Positions 25,293 to 34,959 are shown, counted from the first letter of the stretch. The stretch is DNA of 58,259 nucleotides from Clostridia bacterium (GCA_022790575.1 JAAVXM010000033.1:1-58259), one strand, 5' to 3'. Program-made: numbers and translations. The notes: a model not told the origin generated them from the letters alone.

Positions 25293-26097
25293 TTTTATCT
25301 ACCTCTCTGCAATTCAATCTTTTTAAAGAAATCTCATAATATTCTTTATCTATTTCAAAACCTATAAACTTTCTGTTTAATTCTTTTGCAGCTAAACATT
25401 CTGAGCCTGCTCCAGAAAAAGGTGATAGGCAAATATCTCCTTTTTTAGATGAGATATTTATAATTCTTTTTAATAATCTTAGTGGTTTCTGGGTTGGATG
25501 TTTACCATATTCCAATTCTCTTTTCTCTTTGTTATTTGGAATATCCCATACAGTCCTCATTTGCTTTCCATTGTTTTTTAACAAATCTTCCTCAAAATTG
25601 CCATTTTTTGAGAATTCATAATCAAAATAGTATTTTCTTTTTTTAGAATTCCCTTTATGACACCAAATTATATTTTCATGACTTGCTGTTAATCTTCTTC
25701 CTGATAAATTGGGAATAGAATTTCTTTTATACCATATTACTTCATTAATAATTTCAATTTCTAATAATTGACATACAATATTTATTATTCCTATATTATG
25801 ATATGTCCCAAAAATCCACATAGACCCTGTATCTTTTAATATTCTCTTTGCCTCAGTCATCCATTCAATTGTAAAATTAATATAGTCTGAAAAAGACATG
25901 TTGTCCCAATTCTCCATAACCTTATTCCATTTTCCGCCCATTCCAATATCTTGTTGTAATTTTCCTACTTTAATACTATTTCCTTTTGATAAATTATATG
26001 GTGGGTCAGCAATTATTAAATCTACTGAATTATCACTTATTTTTTTCATTTCCTCTATACAGTCTTTATTAATTATTGAATTTATTATATTTTCCAT
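25285..26097 (-). CDS. DNA adenine methyltransferase, beta class
   Basis: A 270-residue methyltransferase with the catalytic motif first (SVDLIIADPPYNLSKGNS, residues about 23-40) and the AdoMet motif last (GDICLSPFSGAGSECLAAKELNRKFIGFEIDKEYY), the beta-class arrangement seen in M.MboII- and DpnA-like enzymes. GKHPTQKPLRLL is the usual connecting motif. The gene starts with a usable AAAAGG site and is followed, with an eight-base overlap, by the Dam-family gene. Together they should protect the genome from the adjacent endonuclease. Confidence 0.88.
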   Translation of the reverse strand: MENIINSIINKDCIEEMKKISDNSVDLIIADPPYNLSKGNSIKVGKLQQDIGMGGKWNKVMENWDNMSFSDYINFTIEWMTEAKRILKDTGSMWIFGTYHNIGIINIVCQLLEIEIINEVIWYKRNSIPNLSGRRLTASHENIIWCHKGNSKKRKYYFDYEFSKNGNFEEDLLKNNGKQMRTVWDIPNNKEKRELEYGKHPTQKPLRLLKRIINISSKKGDICLSPFSGAGSECLAAKELNRKFIGFEIDKEYYEISLKRLNCREVDKNV

Positions 26098-26189
26098 TTT
26101 TACTTTTTCCTTTTTTAATATATATTATCATATTTTTCGTTTTTTTTCTATTCTTTAATCATTTTTCCTGATTTTGTTTATTCATTTTC

Positions 26190-26448
26190 TTTATTTTTGG
26201 CACGACTTCATGAATTTGATCACATAGTCTAATCTCTTTTATAATTTTTTGTAAAGCAGAAGTAACTTCAATTGTTTTTCAGTAACATTATCCTTTTCAA
26301 TTTCATTATCTAATTTCTGTCTTTTATAATATAATTTATTTCTTGTATTTAATATCTTTTGCATTTCTTCCTGTTTCTTTTCTTTCACATTATCAGTATC
26401 ATTTATACTTTCAATCTTATACTTACATAAAGATCTTATTATTTCCAA
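26190..26448 (-). pseudogene. eroded coiled-coil tail, possibly from a relaxase
   Basis: A TTG-started frame of 69 residues (26239-26448) is basic and helical (KKQEEMQKILNTRNKLYYKRQKLDNEIEK). After a frameshift the reading continues as TIEVTSALQKIIKEIRLCDQIHEVVPKIKKMNKQ. Such RNKLYYKR and IRLC(D/E)QI segments occur in C-terminal tails of mobilisation relaxases of Clostridia, as far as I can recall. There is no ribosome site, so it is read as a remnant of a mobile element. Confidence 0.35.
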
Positions 26449-27177
26449 ATATTAATTCATCTTTTTTGCTTCCGCTCTCATTTTATATTTTGCTGTTAAG
26501 CAATTGTATAATATCACAGGACGTTTTTCACAACACTAAAACTTTTTACAGTCTACTATGTGCATAACATGTAGTATTATGACCAATAAATAGTTGTGTT
26601 AATGACTCTGCCATTTACAAATCATTATATATAGTAGAACTGTAATAATGATTTAGGTTTCCCATAGTCTTTTATTGAAAATTAATTAAAAATATCAATC
26701 TTTTAAGAGAGTTACTTTCTCAACATTTACCCAGTTCGACATAAAAATGCTGGTTTCAAGCATTATCGTAAAGAAATCGAAGACAACAAAAAGTCACTGA
26801 ACCCATTACAGCCCTAGTAACCTAAGTCTAGTTGCGGTGAAAGCCTCAAACCTACAGTCTTTGGGGTATGAGCATGTAAATGTTGATGTTGCTGAGTTTT
26901 GCTTAATTGTGTTTGGCATTGTTAAAGTAAGTTAATCGGTAATTTTTGTTTGGTTGTATTAATTGGTGGCAAAAAGTAGATGTTTTTGTGGTAAGTGTGA
27001 CATGTAAACTATATATTTTCCCTACAACTTGTTTGTGAATTTCTAGTGTCTTGTATTAATTTTTCTAACAATTCCTGTTATATAATTCATAGCTTTTAAT
27101 CTGTAATCTTAATTATATATTATATTTTAGTTTCTTTTTCCATTCCATGTTAAAGTGTTTTTTAGGAGGTGATTACT
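26449..27177. other. gene-free stretch with relic of a mobile element
   Basis: No intact ORF. Positions 26740-26960 are less AT-rich than their surroundings and contain a hairpin CCTCAAA / TTTGGGG (26844-26866) followed by GTATGAGCATGTAAATG, which looks like a subterminal end of an IS200/IS605-type element. This is a resemblance only. Confidence 0.3.
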
Positions 27178-27523
27178 ATTAGTTTATTTGATATTGTTAA
27201 TTCTATTGATTTAGGTTTAGAAAAAAGTGAAGTCTTATAAAAATTCTTTTATTAATATATTTATAGATGAATTAAAAAAGCCTCTTGCTATATTGGACTC
27301 TATAGAAAAGTTGCCAAAACCTTCAAAAGACACTTTATTTACTTTAGATAGATATAAAGGTGATTATGCAATTTGTGAAAATAGCACCAATAGCAAAATG
27401 TATGATATCCCTACATTTAAAGTTCACCATCTATTAAAGAAGGAGAAATTATAGGATTATAAGATGGAGTATATAAATAGATTATGAAGAAAAACAAAAG
27501 CAAGCTGAAATTCCTCGTTAATT
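27178..27523 (+). pseudogene. decayed DUF3006 domain protein
   Basis: GGAGGTGATTACT is followed by ATT, where ATG would be expected, then a frame ISLFDIVNSIDLGLEKSEVL ending in TAA. One base out of frame it continues (from 27227) as NSFINIFIDELKKPLAILD... and TLFTLDRYKGDYAICENSTNSKMYDIP, which matches the DUF3006 pattern (DRxEGDxAVCE...MxDIP). After a stop at 27452 further pieces follow (DGVYK, IDYEEKQKQAEIPR). Start loss, a frameshift and several stops make it a pseudogene. DUF3006 genes commonly adjoin ComEC-like MBL-fold genes, and one lies next to it here, also broken. Confidence 0.6.
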
Positions 27524-27742
27524 AACTAAACAATTACTAAGTTTCGTGATTTTTACTAATTTATCTGCTCTATTTAGATTTAAATCTTTTAATGTAGTTA
27601 TTATATTTGTCATGCCATTGTTGGTTATCTATATTATTCCATCTATATCAGTTCTATAAATTTTACTTTCTAGTCTATTTATAACATTTTTATTTGTCAT
27701 CTCCTCATATTTTACTCCTTCTTGAACAAATATTATAGAAAT

Positions 27743-28330
27743 TTATGGTAGAATTTTATTTATAAAATTTTCTGTTGTACTTGTATCTGAGCCATGATGT
27801 CCTACTCTTAATACATCAACATCATTTAACATTCCTTTGCTGATTAACTTATTTTCAACTTCTCTTTGTGTGTCTCCCATAAACAAATATCTTTGGTTTG
27901 CATATGTAAGTTCAGCAACTATTGAAGTATTATTTGCTTTTGATAGTTCAGTATTATCAACATATAATATTTTAAATTCTATATTTTCACCCAGACTAAA
28001 TCTACCTGTTTCTTTTAATGATTCGATCAATAAGCCTTTACTGTTTATTACCTTTTTTACTTTATTATAAAATTCAAAATCATCTTTTTCGTTGTATAGA
28101 ATAAATATCTTTTTAATTGGGAAATCATTTATAATACCTGTCATTCCTTCAGTGTGATCTTCGTGTATATGAGTTCCTATCAAATAATCTATTTACTATA
28201 TTCCTTTTGCATTAAAAATTTTAATATTTCTTTTCCATCAGATGTATTGCCTGCATCAATTAGTATAGTTTTCCTTTCATACATAACTAGCAAACTATCT
28301 GCTTCTTTAATTATTTTGAATACTCTTTCT
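27743..28330 (-). pseudogene. frameshifted ComEC-like MBL-fold hydrolase
   Basis: Residues ADSLLVMYERKTILIDAGNTSDGKEILKFLMQKEYS (28200-28310) are followed, after a one-base shift near 28190, by IDYLIGTHIHEDHTEGMTGI, the metal site of metallo-beta-lactamase folds, then YLFMGDTQREVENKL and VLRVGHHGSDTSTT, the second metal-site motifs of the ComEC/Rec2 hydrolase group. The protein ends early, after NKILP. Its N-terminus is fused in frame to the C-terminus of a Fic gene relic, so a deletion joined two former genes. Confidence 0.65.
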
Positions 28331-29167
28331 TTTCCTATCTTTTTAGATGTAAAAAATCCTAGTCCTACTAAGTTATCTAAATATTTTTGAACTGTTTTAT
28401 CTAATACTCCTAATTGCTTTTGTATATATGGTATTTTTGTGTAGGATTCAAAGAATAGTTCTTCTAAAAGTTCTTTAGATTAATTTGGGTTTTATCTCTT
28501 AATTCATGTTTCATAGATATTATTTCATCTCGTATTTTACTAATTATACTAATAGTTTCTTCTGTCATTTCTTCTATCCCTATTAAAATAAAAATAATCC
28601 ATCCTTCAAGATTATTGGTATCCCTAGTTCCTTGAAATAACTCATAATACTCTAACTTATTTCTGATTATATATTTACTAAAATATAGTATTGGAGTATC
28701 TATTAAATCTTTAAGCACTAAATATGTATATTTATGATTCTTCTCGATCTTCCATTACCATCGTAAAATGGATGAATAGATTCAAATTGATAGTGAATCA
28801 TTGCTAATTTAATTAATGACTCTACCATATCATCATCATTATTTATATAATCTTCTAAGTTTTTCATATATTCTAATATTTCTGCTTTTTCTTGTGGTAG
28901 AGTATATATAATTTCATCAATTGATGTATTTTTTATTACTGTACCTAATGTACTTCTAATTCCTGTTTGATTGTGTTCTAATTTTTCTTGTATTTTTTTA
29001 TTAATACTCTGTTTTTCTTTTACGAGATTATATCCTTCCCATATAGCAGCTCTATAATTTGCAATTTGTTTTGCTGCAGGACTTGCATTGTTTGTTTTGC
29101 CCATTATATATAATGATATCCTTTTATTTGGTTCTTCATCACTACTGTTTATCTTGATAAATGACAT
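28300..29167 (-). pseudogene. frameshifted Fic-family AMP-transferase
   Basis: The first frame (28718-29167) has ASPAAKQIANYRAAIWEGYNL, GIRSTLGTVIKN and the Fic active-site motif HPFYDGNGRSRR. One base out of frame it continues at 28718 as VLKDLIDTPILYFSKYIIRNK and the regulatory helix region to 28464. A second shift leads to LLEELFFESYTKIPYIQKQLGVLDKTVQKYLDNLVGLGFF, the winged-helix tail of Fic proteins. The usual N-terminal SSRIEGT segment is missing. Fic enzymes transfer AMP to protein hydroxyls; this copy is dead or split. Confidence 0.7.
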
Positions 29168-29864
29168 TTCTATATTTTATTTTCATTTAATAATAACTTA
29201 CAGTATTTTGTTTATATTACATATAAATTTTCAAATATTATTTCCTCTTTTTATAACATTTCTTTACACCACCTCTGAATTATTTAATAAGCCGTTTAGT
29301 TCCCTTAATTTATTAAATATCTCTTTATTATTCAGTCTATCTAAATATTCAAATATAACTACTTTGTACTTTATTACTTCAAAGAAATATATTATTTCAC
29401 CCCAATATTTATTAAACACTGATTCATCACTACTATTTTAAATATTTATTTCAACATCTTTTATCTTTATTTTAGATAATTTTATTCTCTATATTATATA
29501 TTTAATAATACTGTACATGACTATAAGTGAAGAATTAATGCATATTTTATTAGTTCTTGTGTTATATATATCGTTGAGATATTTATAATAGTTTTCTACA
29601 TTACTATATTCAGTTGGATTAAATAATTTCAATCCAAAATATTCTATAGCTATAAACAATACCAATGTAATTAATTTAATACATATCGTTTTTCTTTATT
29701 TTCTATATCTGACTTTATAAATAAATTACTGTATGCCAAGTTATTTTCTCTTTTTATATTCTATCTAAAATTTCTATTACTTTATACCTTCTCTCCTCTT
29801 TAAAATGCACAAAAGTGCCCCATATTATTTAGGTCACTTTTCATTTGTACATCTCATTTTATTT
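29168..29864. other. gene-free stretch with coding relics
   Basis: No ORF with a start and ribosome site. On the minus strand 29265-29440 reads as an unbroken helical segment (ESVFNKYWGEIIYFFEVIKY..., ending LNGLLNNSEVV) without a start codon, likely a fragment of a lost gene. A terminator-like hairpin for the AlwI-family gene lies at 29811-29841 (AAAAGTG / CACTTTT arms, minus strand). Confidence 0.4.
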
Positions 29865-31673
29865 TTATGCTACTAGTTCTTTTCTCCATAATTCTAATTG
29901 CTGCTCTATATATTCTCTCCACATTATAGAATCTTCTATCCTTTCATCATCACTACATGATTCATATAATTTCATAACTGATTGATGTTTTAAAGTTTTT
30001 CCTTTTTCATGTAGTATTTTTATAGTTTCTAATATGTAAATTAATTGGTTTATTGTAATTGGTATTATCTTCTGCTTTTTACCTTCATATTGAAACTTTA
30101 CTGAATTAAAAAATGTATTTATTGTATCTTGGTGTAATGATGGTGCTATAAATAAACAATAATTAGGCAATTCTGTATTTGAATTCTCAAAATCTCTTAA
30201 ATGTCTCATAACTGGTTGTCCCTCATTATACCATTGGTCTTTATTACAAAGCATTGTTACTTCGCATATTGATGAAAAATCTTTGTAGTAACATTCTATA
30301 TCAGCAACTCCTGAAGGTGCAGTGTATGTTGGTTCATTATCATCACCAACTGGAGCATTTGGTTTAATTAAAAGCGAATCATTAATTATATTAAGTGCTA
30401 CATTAGACCATTTTTCAAGCTCTATTGAATATTTTTTTGACAATTTCGCTCTATTTCTATCCCTAATATATATTAGGGCTTGCATAGCATCTTCAATTTT
30501 ATTAGTGTCTTCATGATATTCTTTTTTTATCTTTTGATTTTGTAGTTCTCTTCTATATGCTCTATATTCTTTTATTCTTAATTTTATATTATCCATATTA
30601 TATTCATCTTCAATTGAAATTGAACTAGATTCGATTTTTAGTTCTTTTTCTAATTCATTTATTTCTGATCTAATATCTCTTAATATTTTTTTTAGCTTTT
30701 CTTCTGTTTCAAATGGCAATTTATAAGCTCCATATACTCCCATATAATTTCGCCATTGTTCCTCTGAAAATTCTAAAGCATGTCCATCATCTGCTTCTAA
30801 AATTGAATCTATCTCAGTCATTCTTCTTGGTTCTAAGTCTATATATGTATAATTATACTTTCCTCTTATGTAGATATACTTAGTTAATCTCATATATCTT
30901 ATCATATTATCTGTATATTCAGATGTATTGCTTTCAGGGTTTTTAAAGGTTTTTAAATAATTTTGTGCATAATTTCTTACATAATCATCTTTTTCTATTT
31001 CTCTTAGTGATTCATATTCTTCTCTAAATTTAATTACTTTTTCAGCAACCATATTAACATCTTTATATGATTTTAAGGATAATGCAAAAATTCCAAATTC
31101 ATGTTTAGATATTCCTTTTTCTTTCATTCCTAAATCATTACATCTTTCATTTACTCTTTTTATAAGTCTTAATGTATTTATAAAAGGTTTTGTATTCCAA
31201 TCTTTAAACCCTCCTTCATATGGATTTGGGTATTGGAATTTTAGTAAACTATCCATCATAAAGTCATCAAACTCTATCTTGTTTTCTGCAAGTTTTCTTC
31301 CAACATCTGAAATTGCCACTTTTCCATCTATTATATATACTAATCCTAACTTTACTAGTGGAGACATTGACTGTCTACCTCTCATAGGAGGATCTTCATA
31401 TTTTTTTGCCTCAAAAATTTCTTTGGCCTCTTCAAAGGTCATTTCCTTACTTTTATCTCTCAATATATTACATTGTTTTTCATTTAATTTATTAAATGTC
31501 TGTGCATTATCAGAATTATTTAAATATTGTCTATTCTTTATAAGACGAATTTGGAATTCCATCTGTGTATGTTGATTCCATTCTTTTCCTTCTAATTCAG
31601 TTGCTGTCTTTAAAAAACCTTCTATTCTTTCAGCTTCTCTTATTGTTGTGCTCATACTCCATAAAGTATCCAT
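29865..31673 (-). CDS. AlwI-family type II restriction endonuclease
   Basis: A 602-residue enzyme matching the AlwI family: MSTTIREAERIEGFLKTATELEGKEWN at the start, the DNA-binding winged-helix region PLVKLGLVYIIDGKVAISDVGRKLAENKIEFDDFMMDSLLKFQYPNP, and the nuclease core GVADIECYYKDFSSICEVTM (aspartate near 458, glutamate near 471) followed by EGQPVMRHLRDFE. Relatives (AlwI, BstNBI, BspD6I) recognise asymmetric GGATC or GAGTC and cut outside the site, often one strand at a time. The recognition here is not readable. The gene follows its methyltransferase with a two-base gap on the same strand. Confidence 0.88.
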   Translation of the reverse strand: MDTLWSMSTTIREAERIEGFLKTATELEGKEWNQHTQMEFQIRLIKNRQYLNNSDNAQTFNKLNEKQCNILRDKSKEMTFEEAKEIFEAKKYEDPPMRGRQSMSPLVKLGLVYIIDGKVAISDVGRKLAENKIEFDDFMMDSLLKFQYPNPYEGGFKDWNTKPFINTLRLIKRVNERCNDLGMKEKGISKHEFGIFALSLKSYKDVNMVAEKVIKFREEYESLREIEKDDYVRNYAQNYLKTFKNPESNTSEYTDNMIRYMRLTKYIYIRGKYNYTYIDLEPRRMTEIDSILEADDGHALEFSEEQWRNYMGVYGAYKLPFETEEKLKKILRDIRSEINELEKELKIESSSISIEDEYNMDNIKLRIKEYRAYRRELQNQKIKKEYHEDTNKIEDAMQALIYIRDRNRAKLSKKYSIELEKWSNVALNIINDSLLIKPNAPVGDDNEPTYTAPSGVADIECYYKDFSSICEVTMLCNKDQWYNEGQPVMRHLRDFENSNTELPNYCLFIAPSLHQDTINTFFNSVKFQYEGKKQKIIPITINQLIYILETIKILHEKGKTLKHQSVMKLYESCSDDERIEDSIMWREYIEQQLELWRKELVA

Positions 31674-31675
31674 TT

Positions 31676-33655
31676 TTACCTCCTATAATTTGTTATTAAA
31701 ACTTCTTTTGTTGAATCATTTTTATTTAATTTATGATAATTTGAATTATTATAATTATAATCTAGATTGTGAATGATAAAGTTGTTTTTTTCGCACCAAT
31801 CAATCAATATGTCATTTTTCATGCCTCTGTGCTCTAGTACATTTGATAAAGCAAATTTGTTTCCTTTAGAATCTATTTCTTTTATAAAATCCAATAACTC
31901 GATTTCCTTTTCTCCATTCCACCCAGAATTTTCATTATAAGTTGCTTCTCCTAAATAATATGGTGGATCAAAGTAGAAAAACATTTTATTATTTATATCT
32001 TTTACAACATCTTTATAGTCTTTATTTATAAAATCAACATTGATATTTGCAAGTCTTTCATTAAAATGTAATAGATTTTTTCTTACAGCATTATTAAAAT
32101 CTCTTTTTCCAACAGGTGAATTAAATTCTCCCTTCTTATTAAATCTAATTTGATTATTAAACGAATATATTAACAGTGTTAGAAACATATAATCTTTAAT
32201 TTTACTATCTTCTTTTATACAATTATAGTCTTTTCTTAATTGTCCAAATTGAGTTTTATTATATTTTCCAAGTCCACTACCACTATTTGCATTATAATAT
32301 TTATATCCATTTCTATATGTATTGCTTAATCCATATTTCTCAATAATATTTTCTATGTTATCTATTATATTTATATAACTGTTATTTTTCATTAGCTCTA
32401 AAATTCTTACTAAATTTTCTTGATTATCATTCGCTATTATTTTTTTTGCTTTTATATTAGCGCCTACATTGAAGCCTCCACAGAATATATCTACAAATGT
32501 GTCTATATCTTCTGGGAAAAATGGTTCTATTTGATTTAACAATTTATATTTTCCACCTGTGTAATTAATAGGTGATTTTACATTATTTAGACTATTGCTC
32601 GAATCTGTATCTATAAAAAATTTTTTTATATTTTTATTCTTTACTTCACAAAAGAATATTCTTTCCTTATGATTTTCTATCTTTGTCTTTCCGGTAGTAA
32701 AGGTATTATAGTTAGTTTCAAATACTTTTACATTTCCTTTGCTTTCTAATATTTCTATTATTTCTTTATCAGAAATTTTTGCTTGAGACCTTCCAACACC
32801 TTTTTCTCCCATATTGTTATATGAAACCAATATATATTTGGCTTCTAAATTGTCTACTAAATCTTTAAATACTTTTGTCGCTTTAATTGTGCAATATTCA
32901 CTTTTTAATCCTGTTCTATCCATTTTTCTAGCTACTCCAAATACTTCTGGCTTTTTCCACTCAGCTAGATTTTCTAATAAATGATATGCATCTGAATATT
33001 GTCTAGAATTGTATGGTGGATCTATATATACTATATCTGATTTAATTTTTTTTGCAAGCTCATTACAATCCATGTTATATATTTCATTTCCAATATTCCT
33101 ATTATCTTCCTTTATATCTAAAGGTATCATTTTAAAGCAATTGTTTATTTTATCTTTTTTTATATATGCATCATAATGTCCTACAGTATTTGCTATCCTA
33201 TCCACTGAATATAATAATGATGTAATAAGAATACTTTTTTCTCTAGAATTTATTTCTTTATTTTTAAACTTAGTTTCTATGTCTTCTCTAATCATTCCTA
33301 TCTTTTTAGAATCTTCCATACTAAAATATTTATTTCCAAAGTTCTCTGAAAAATAGTTGTCCTTTACATCGTCTATTGCATTATATTTATATATAATATT
33401 TTCAATTTTTTTTGAGTCAAACTCTTCATTGCTAAACCATGCTTTATAAGAACAATAATTAGATTTTAATATATCATTAATATATATTTTTTTATTTTCC
33501 TTATTAAATGCATTTGCTACAACACCTGTTCCACCAAATATATCTAGAAATGAGTTATATTCTGAACAATTCTCTTCTATTATTTTTTCTATAAATCCTA
33601 ATAATTTATTTTTACTACCTAAATATCTCCTATTATTTATATCTAGTTTTTCCAT
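31676..33655 (-). CDS. double-domain adenine methyltransferase (two D12 domains)
   Basis: A 659-residue fusion of two alpha-class adenine methyltransferases. Domain 1 (residues about 5-340) has RRYLGSKNKLLGFIEKI, FLDIFGGTGVVANAF and VYIDPPYNSRQYSDAYH; domain 2 (about 360-655) has INYTGGKYKLLNQIEPF, FVDIFCGGFNVGANI and FYFDPPYYLGEATYNENSGW. Both catalytic DPPY motifs are intact. Like M.FokI, one domain probably methylates each strand of an asymmetric site. GGAGG five bases before the ATG at 33655 fixes the start; the frame extends to 33682. It precedes the AlwI-family endonuclease by two bases, forming a complete type IIS system. Confidence 0.9.
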   Translation of the reverse strand: MEKLDINNRRYLGSKNKLLGFIEKIIEENCSEYNSFLDIFGGTGVVANAFNKENKKIYINDILKSNYCSYKAWFSNEEFDSKKIENIIYKYNAIDDVKDNYFSENFGNKYFSMEDSKKIGMIREDIETKFKNKEINSREKSILITSLLYSVDRIANTVGHYDAYIKKDKINNCFKMIPLDIKEDNRNIGNEIYNMDCNELAKKIKSDIVYIDPPYNSRQYSDAYHLLENLAEWKKPEVFGVARKMDRTGLKSEYCTIKATKVFKDLVDNLEAKYILVSYNNMGEKGVGRSQAKISDKEIIEILESKGNVKVFETNYNTFTTGKTKIENHKERIFFCEVKNKNIKKFFIDTDSSNSLNNVKSPINYTGGKYKLLNQIEPFFPEDIDTFVDIFCGGFNVGANIKAKKIIANDNQENLVRILELMKNNSYINIIDNIENIIEKYGLSNTYRNGYKYYNANSGSGLGKYNKTQFGQLRKDYNCIKEDSKIKDYMFLTLLIYSFNNQIRFNKKGEFNSPVGKRDFNNAVRKNLLHFNERLANINVDFINKDYKDVVKDINNKMFFYFDPPYYLGEATYNENSGWNGEKEIELLDFIKEIDSKGNKFALSNVLEHRGMKNDILIDWCEKNNFIIHNLDYNYNNSNYHKLNKNDSTKEVLITNYRR

Positions 33656-33785
33656 TTGTTCCTCCATTTCCTTTTTGCGCATCGTATTTACTTATTTATA
33701 CTACAAAAATATACTTTTTTCAATAAAATTTTCTAAAAAATTATATAACTTTTATTAAGATTTATAAAAATCCAATCATTTTATT

Positions 33786-33874
33786 TTATTCTTTGTTCTG
33801 CTTTAATCTCGTTAACACTTGCCCCTCTGTACCAAGTGTTGTGGTAACTGTAGTCAAAGTGTGACAATTTCGCC
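33786..33874 (-). pseudogene. relic coding tail, copy 1
   Basis: A 29-codon frame without a start ends CHTLTTVTTTLGTEGQVLTRLKQNKE and a stop. The same pattern, CLTLVTVNARLSVDRQVLTRL, occurs at 44492-44620. The two share the reading frame and differ mostly at third positions, so they are relics of homologous genes, not just repeated DNA. The parent family is not recognised. Confidence 0.45.
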
Positions 33875-33928
33875 TAAAAAAATAACAAAAACCCCCTACT
33901 AAAACCTAGCAGATATTTCATATTATTG

Positions 33929-33972
33929 CGGTTGCGGGATAAGACTCGAACTTACGACCTTCAAGTTATGAG
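33929..33972 (-). repeat. 3' half of a tRNA-Met-like gene (attachment remnant)
   Basis: On the minus strand the sequence runs CTCATAA (anticodon loop with CAT), ACTTGAAGGTC, a T-arm GTAAG-TTCGAGT-CTTAT and an acceptor end CCCGCAACC. Upstream of the anticodon loop the homology stops abruptly and no 5' half can be built. Integrases of islands often recombine in the anticodon loop and leave such a 3' duplicate. The acceptor strand is one base short and CCA reads CCG, so it is not a working tRNA. Confidence 0.55.
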
Positions 33973-34185
33973 AATGGGTTGGCAGGCTTTTGTACTTTAG
34001 TGGAATCAAGGGTTTTAGCTGATTTATCAATAAAAATTTGGGATTACGATTTTCGAACATTTGTGTATCTTTTGGTGCTTTTTTGAAAAATTTTTCCCCA
34101 ACTTTTTCCCAATGGGTTCGATACATATGTTCGTAGTTTTTAAATAAAATGGGAAACCTAAAAATTTATTTTGGAGGTTTTGAAA

Positions 34186-34542
34186 ATGAGTAAAATTACT
34201 TATCACAAAGATGGAGATTATTTGATTCCTGATTTAATTATGGAGAATTCTAACGAGGATTATCATATTGGAAAATATGGAAGATTAAGGTTAAGTTATA
34301 TTAAAGAATATAAAAGAGGCTTATATACTGAACTGATAATAAATGGAATACTATCTAAACATCTATCTGATATTGAAGATTCTGCTACTAAAAGAATTGA
34401 TACTATTATCAAGCAATTAGCTAAGTCTGAAAATATTAATGAAGGTTTAAAAAGTAACAATCAATTTGCTTGGGTTCAGGCTATGAATAACATTAAAAAT
34501 CGAGCTGAAGAAATTGTTTATAATGAGATTATTTATGTATAG
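34186..34542 (+). CDS. TnpV-like transposon-encoded protein
   Basis: A 118-residue protein matching TnpV, a small protein of Tn4451-type mobilisable transposons: ITYHKDGDYLIPDLIMENSNEDYHIGKYGRLRLSYIKEYKRGLYTELIINGILSKHL and a helical tail. TTGGAGG lies ten bases upstream of the ATG at 34186; the frame opens at 34171. Its role in transposition is unclear even in the model element. No TnpX recombinase or relaxase remains near, so this is a remnant of a mobile element. Confidence 0.85.
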   Translation: MSKITYHKDGDYLIPDLIMENSNEDYHIGKYGRLRLSYIKEYKRGLYTELIINGILSKHLSDIEDSATKRIDTIIKQLAKSENINEGLKSNNQFAWVQAMNNIKNRAEEIVYNEIIYV

Positions 34543-34555
34543 GAGGATTTTTGAG

Positions 34556-34849
34556 ATGAGTTTTAGAAAAGTTAATGAAGATGATATTTTAAGTGGTTTG
34601 TTATCAACTAGAGAAGATTCTTTATTGGGGTACACTACAGAAGAAGATAAAAAGCATACTATTTGTATTGATGAGATTTCTGAAAGGATTTTAAAAAATG
34701 TTCCTAAACAAAATAAGAAGTATGTTCAAAAACAGCTAGAAAAGCTAGATGAAAACTTTTTAGATTATCTTTGCTATTGGAATGATAAGTTTTATAGAAA
34801 TGGTTTTGTTGATGGTGTGCAGATGATTGTGGGATGTGTGGAAGAATAG
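34556..34849 (+). CDS. DUF6809-like small protein
   Basis: A 97-residue acidic helical protein (ILKNVPKQNKKYVQKQLEKLDENFLDYLCYWNDKFYRNGFVDGVQMIVGCVEE). The pattern of helices and the FxxGFxDGxxMxxE tail recall DUF6809 proteins that accompany tnpV in Clostridial elements. AGGAGG lies nine bases upstream of the ATG at 34556, 13 bases after the tnpV stop, so the two are co-translated. Confidence 0.7.
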   Translation: MSFRKVNEDDILSGLLSTREDSLLGYTTEEDKKHTICIDEISERILKNVPKQNKKYVQKQLEKLDENFLDYLCYWNDKFYRNGFVDGVQMIVGCVEE

Positions 34850-34876
34850 AATTTTGATTCATATAAGTCAAGCTTT

Positions 34877-34957
34877 AAAGTGCAATTTTTGCACTTTGAA
34901 ATTTTTGTAAATTAGTGGGATTTTTGAGTTTTTAGTAAATTTCTCAAAAATCCCACT
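34877..34957. terminator. double hairpin terminator
   Basis: A nine-pair hairpin AAAGTGCAA / TTGCACTTT (34877-34897) is followed by a 15-pair stem AGTGGGATTTTTGAG / CTCAAAAATCCCACT (34914-34957) with T runs on the plus strand. It separates the convergent TnpV and AbiE operons. Confidence 0.8.
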
Positions 34958-34959
34958 TT

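Noticed and set aside
33923-34126. 67-residue minus-strand ORF
   Set aside because: Its last 20 residues are the translation of the tRNA 3' half, and the frame has no ribosome site or family likeness.
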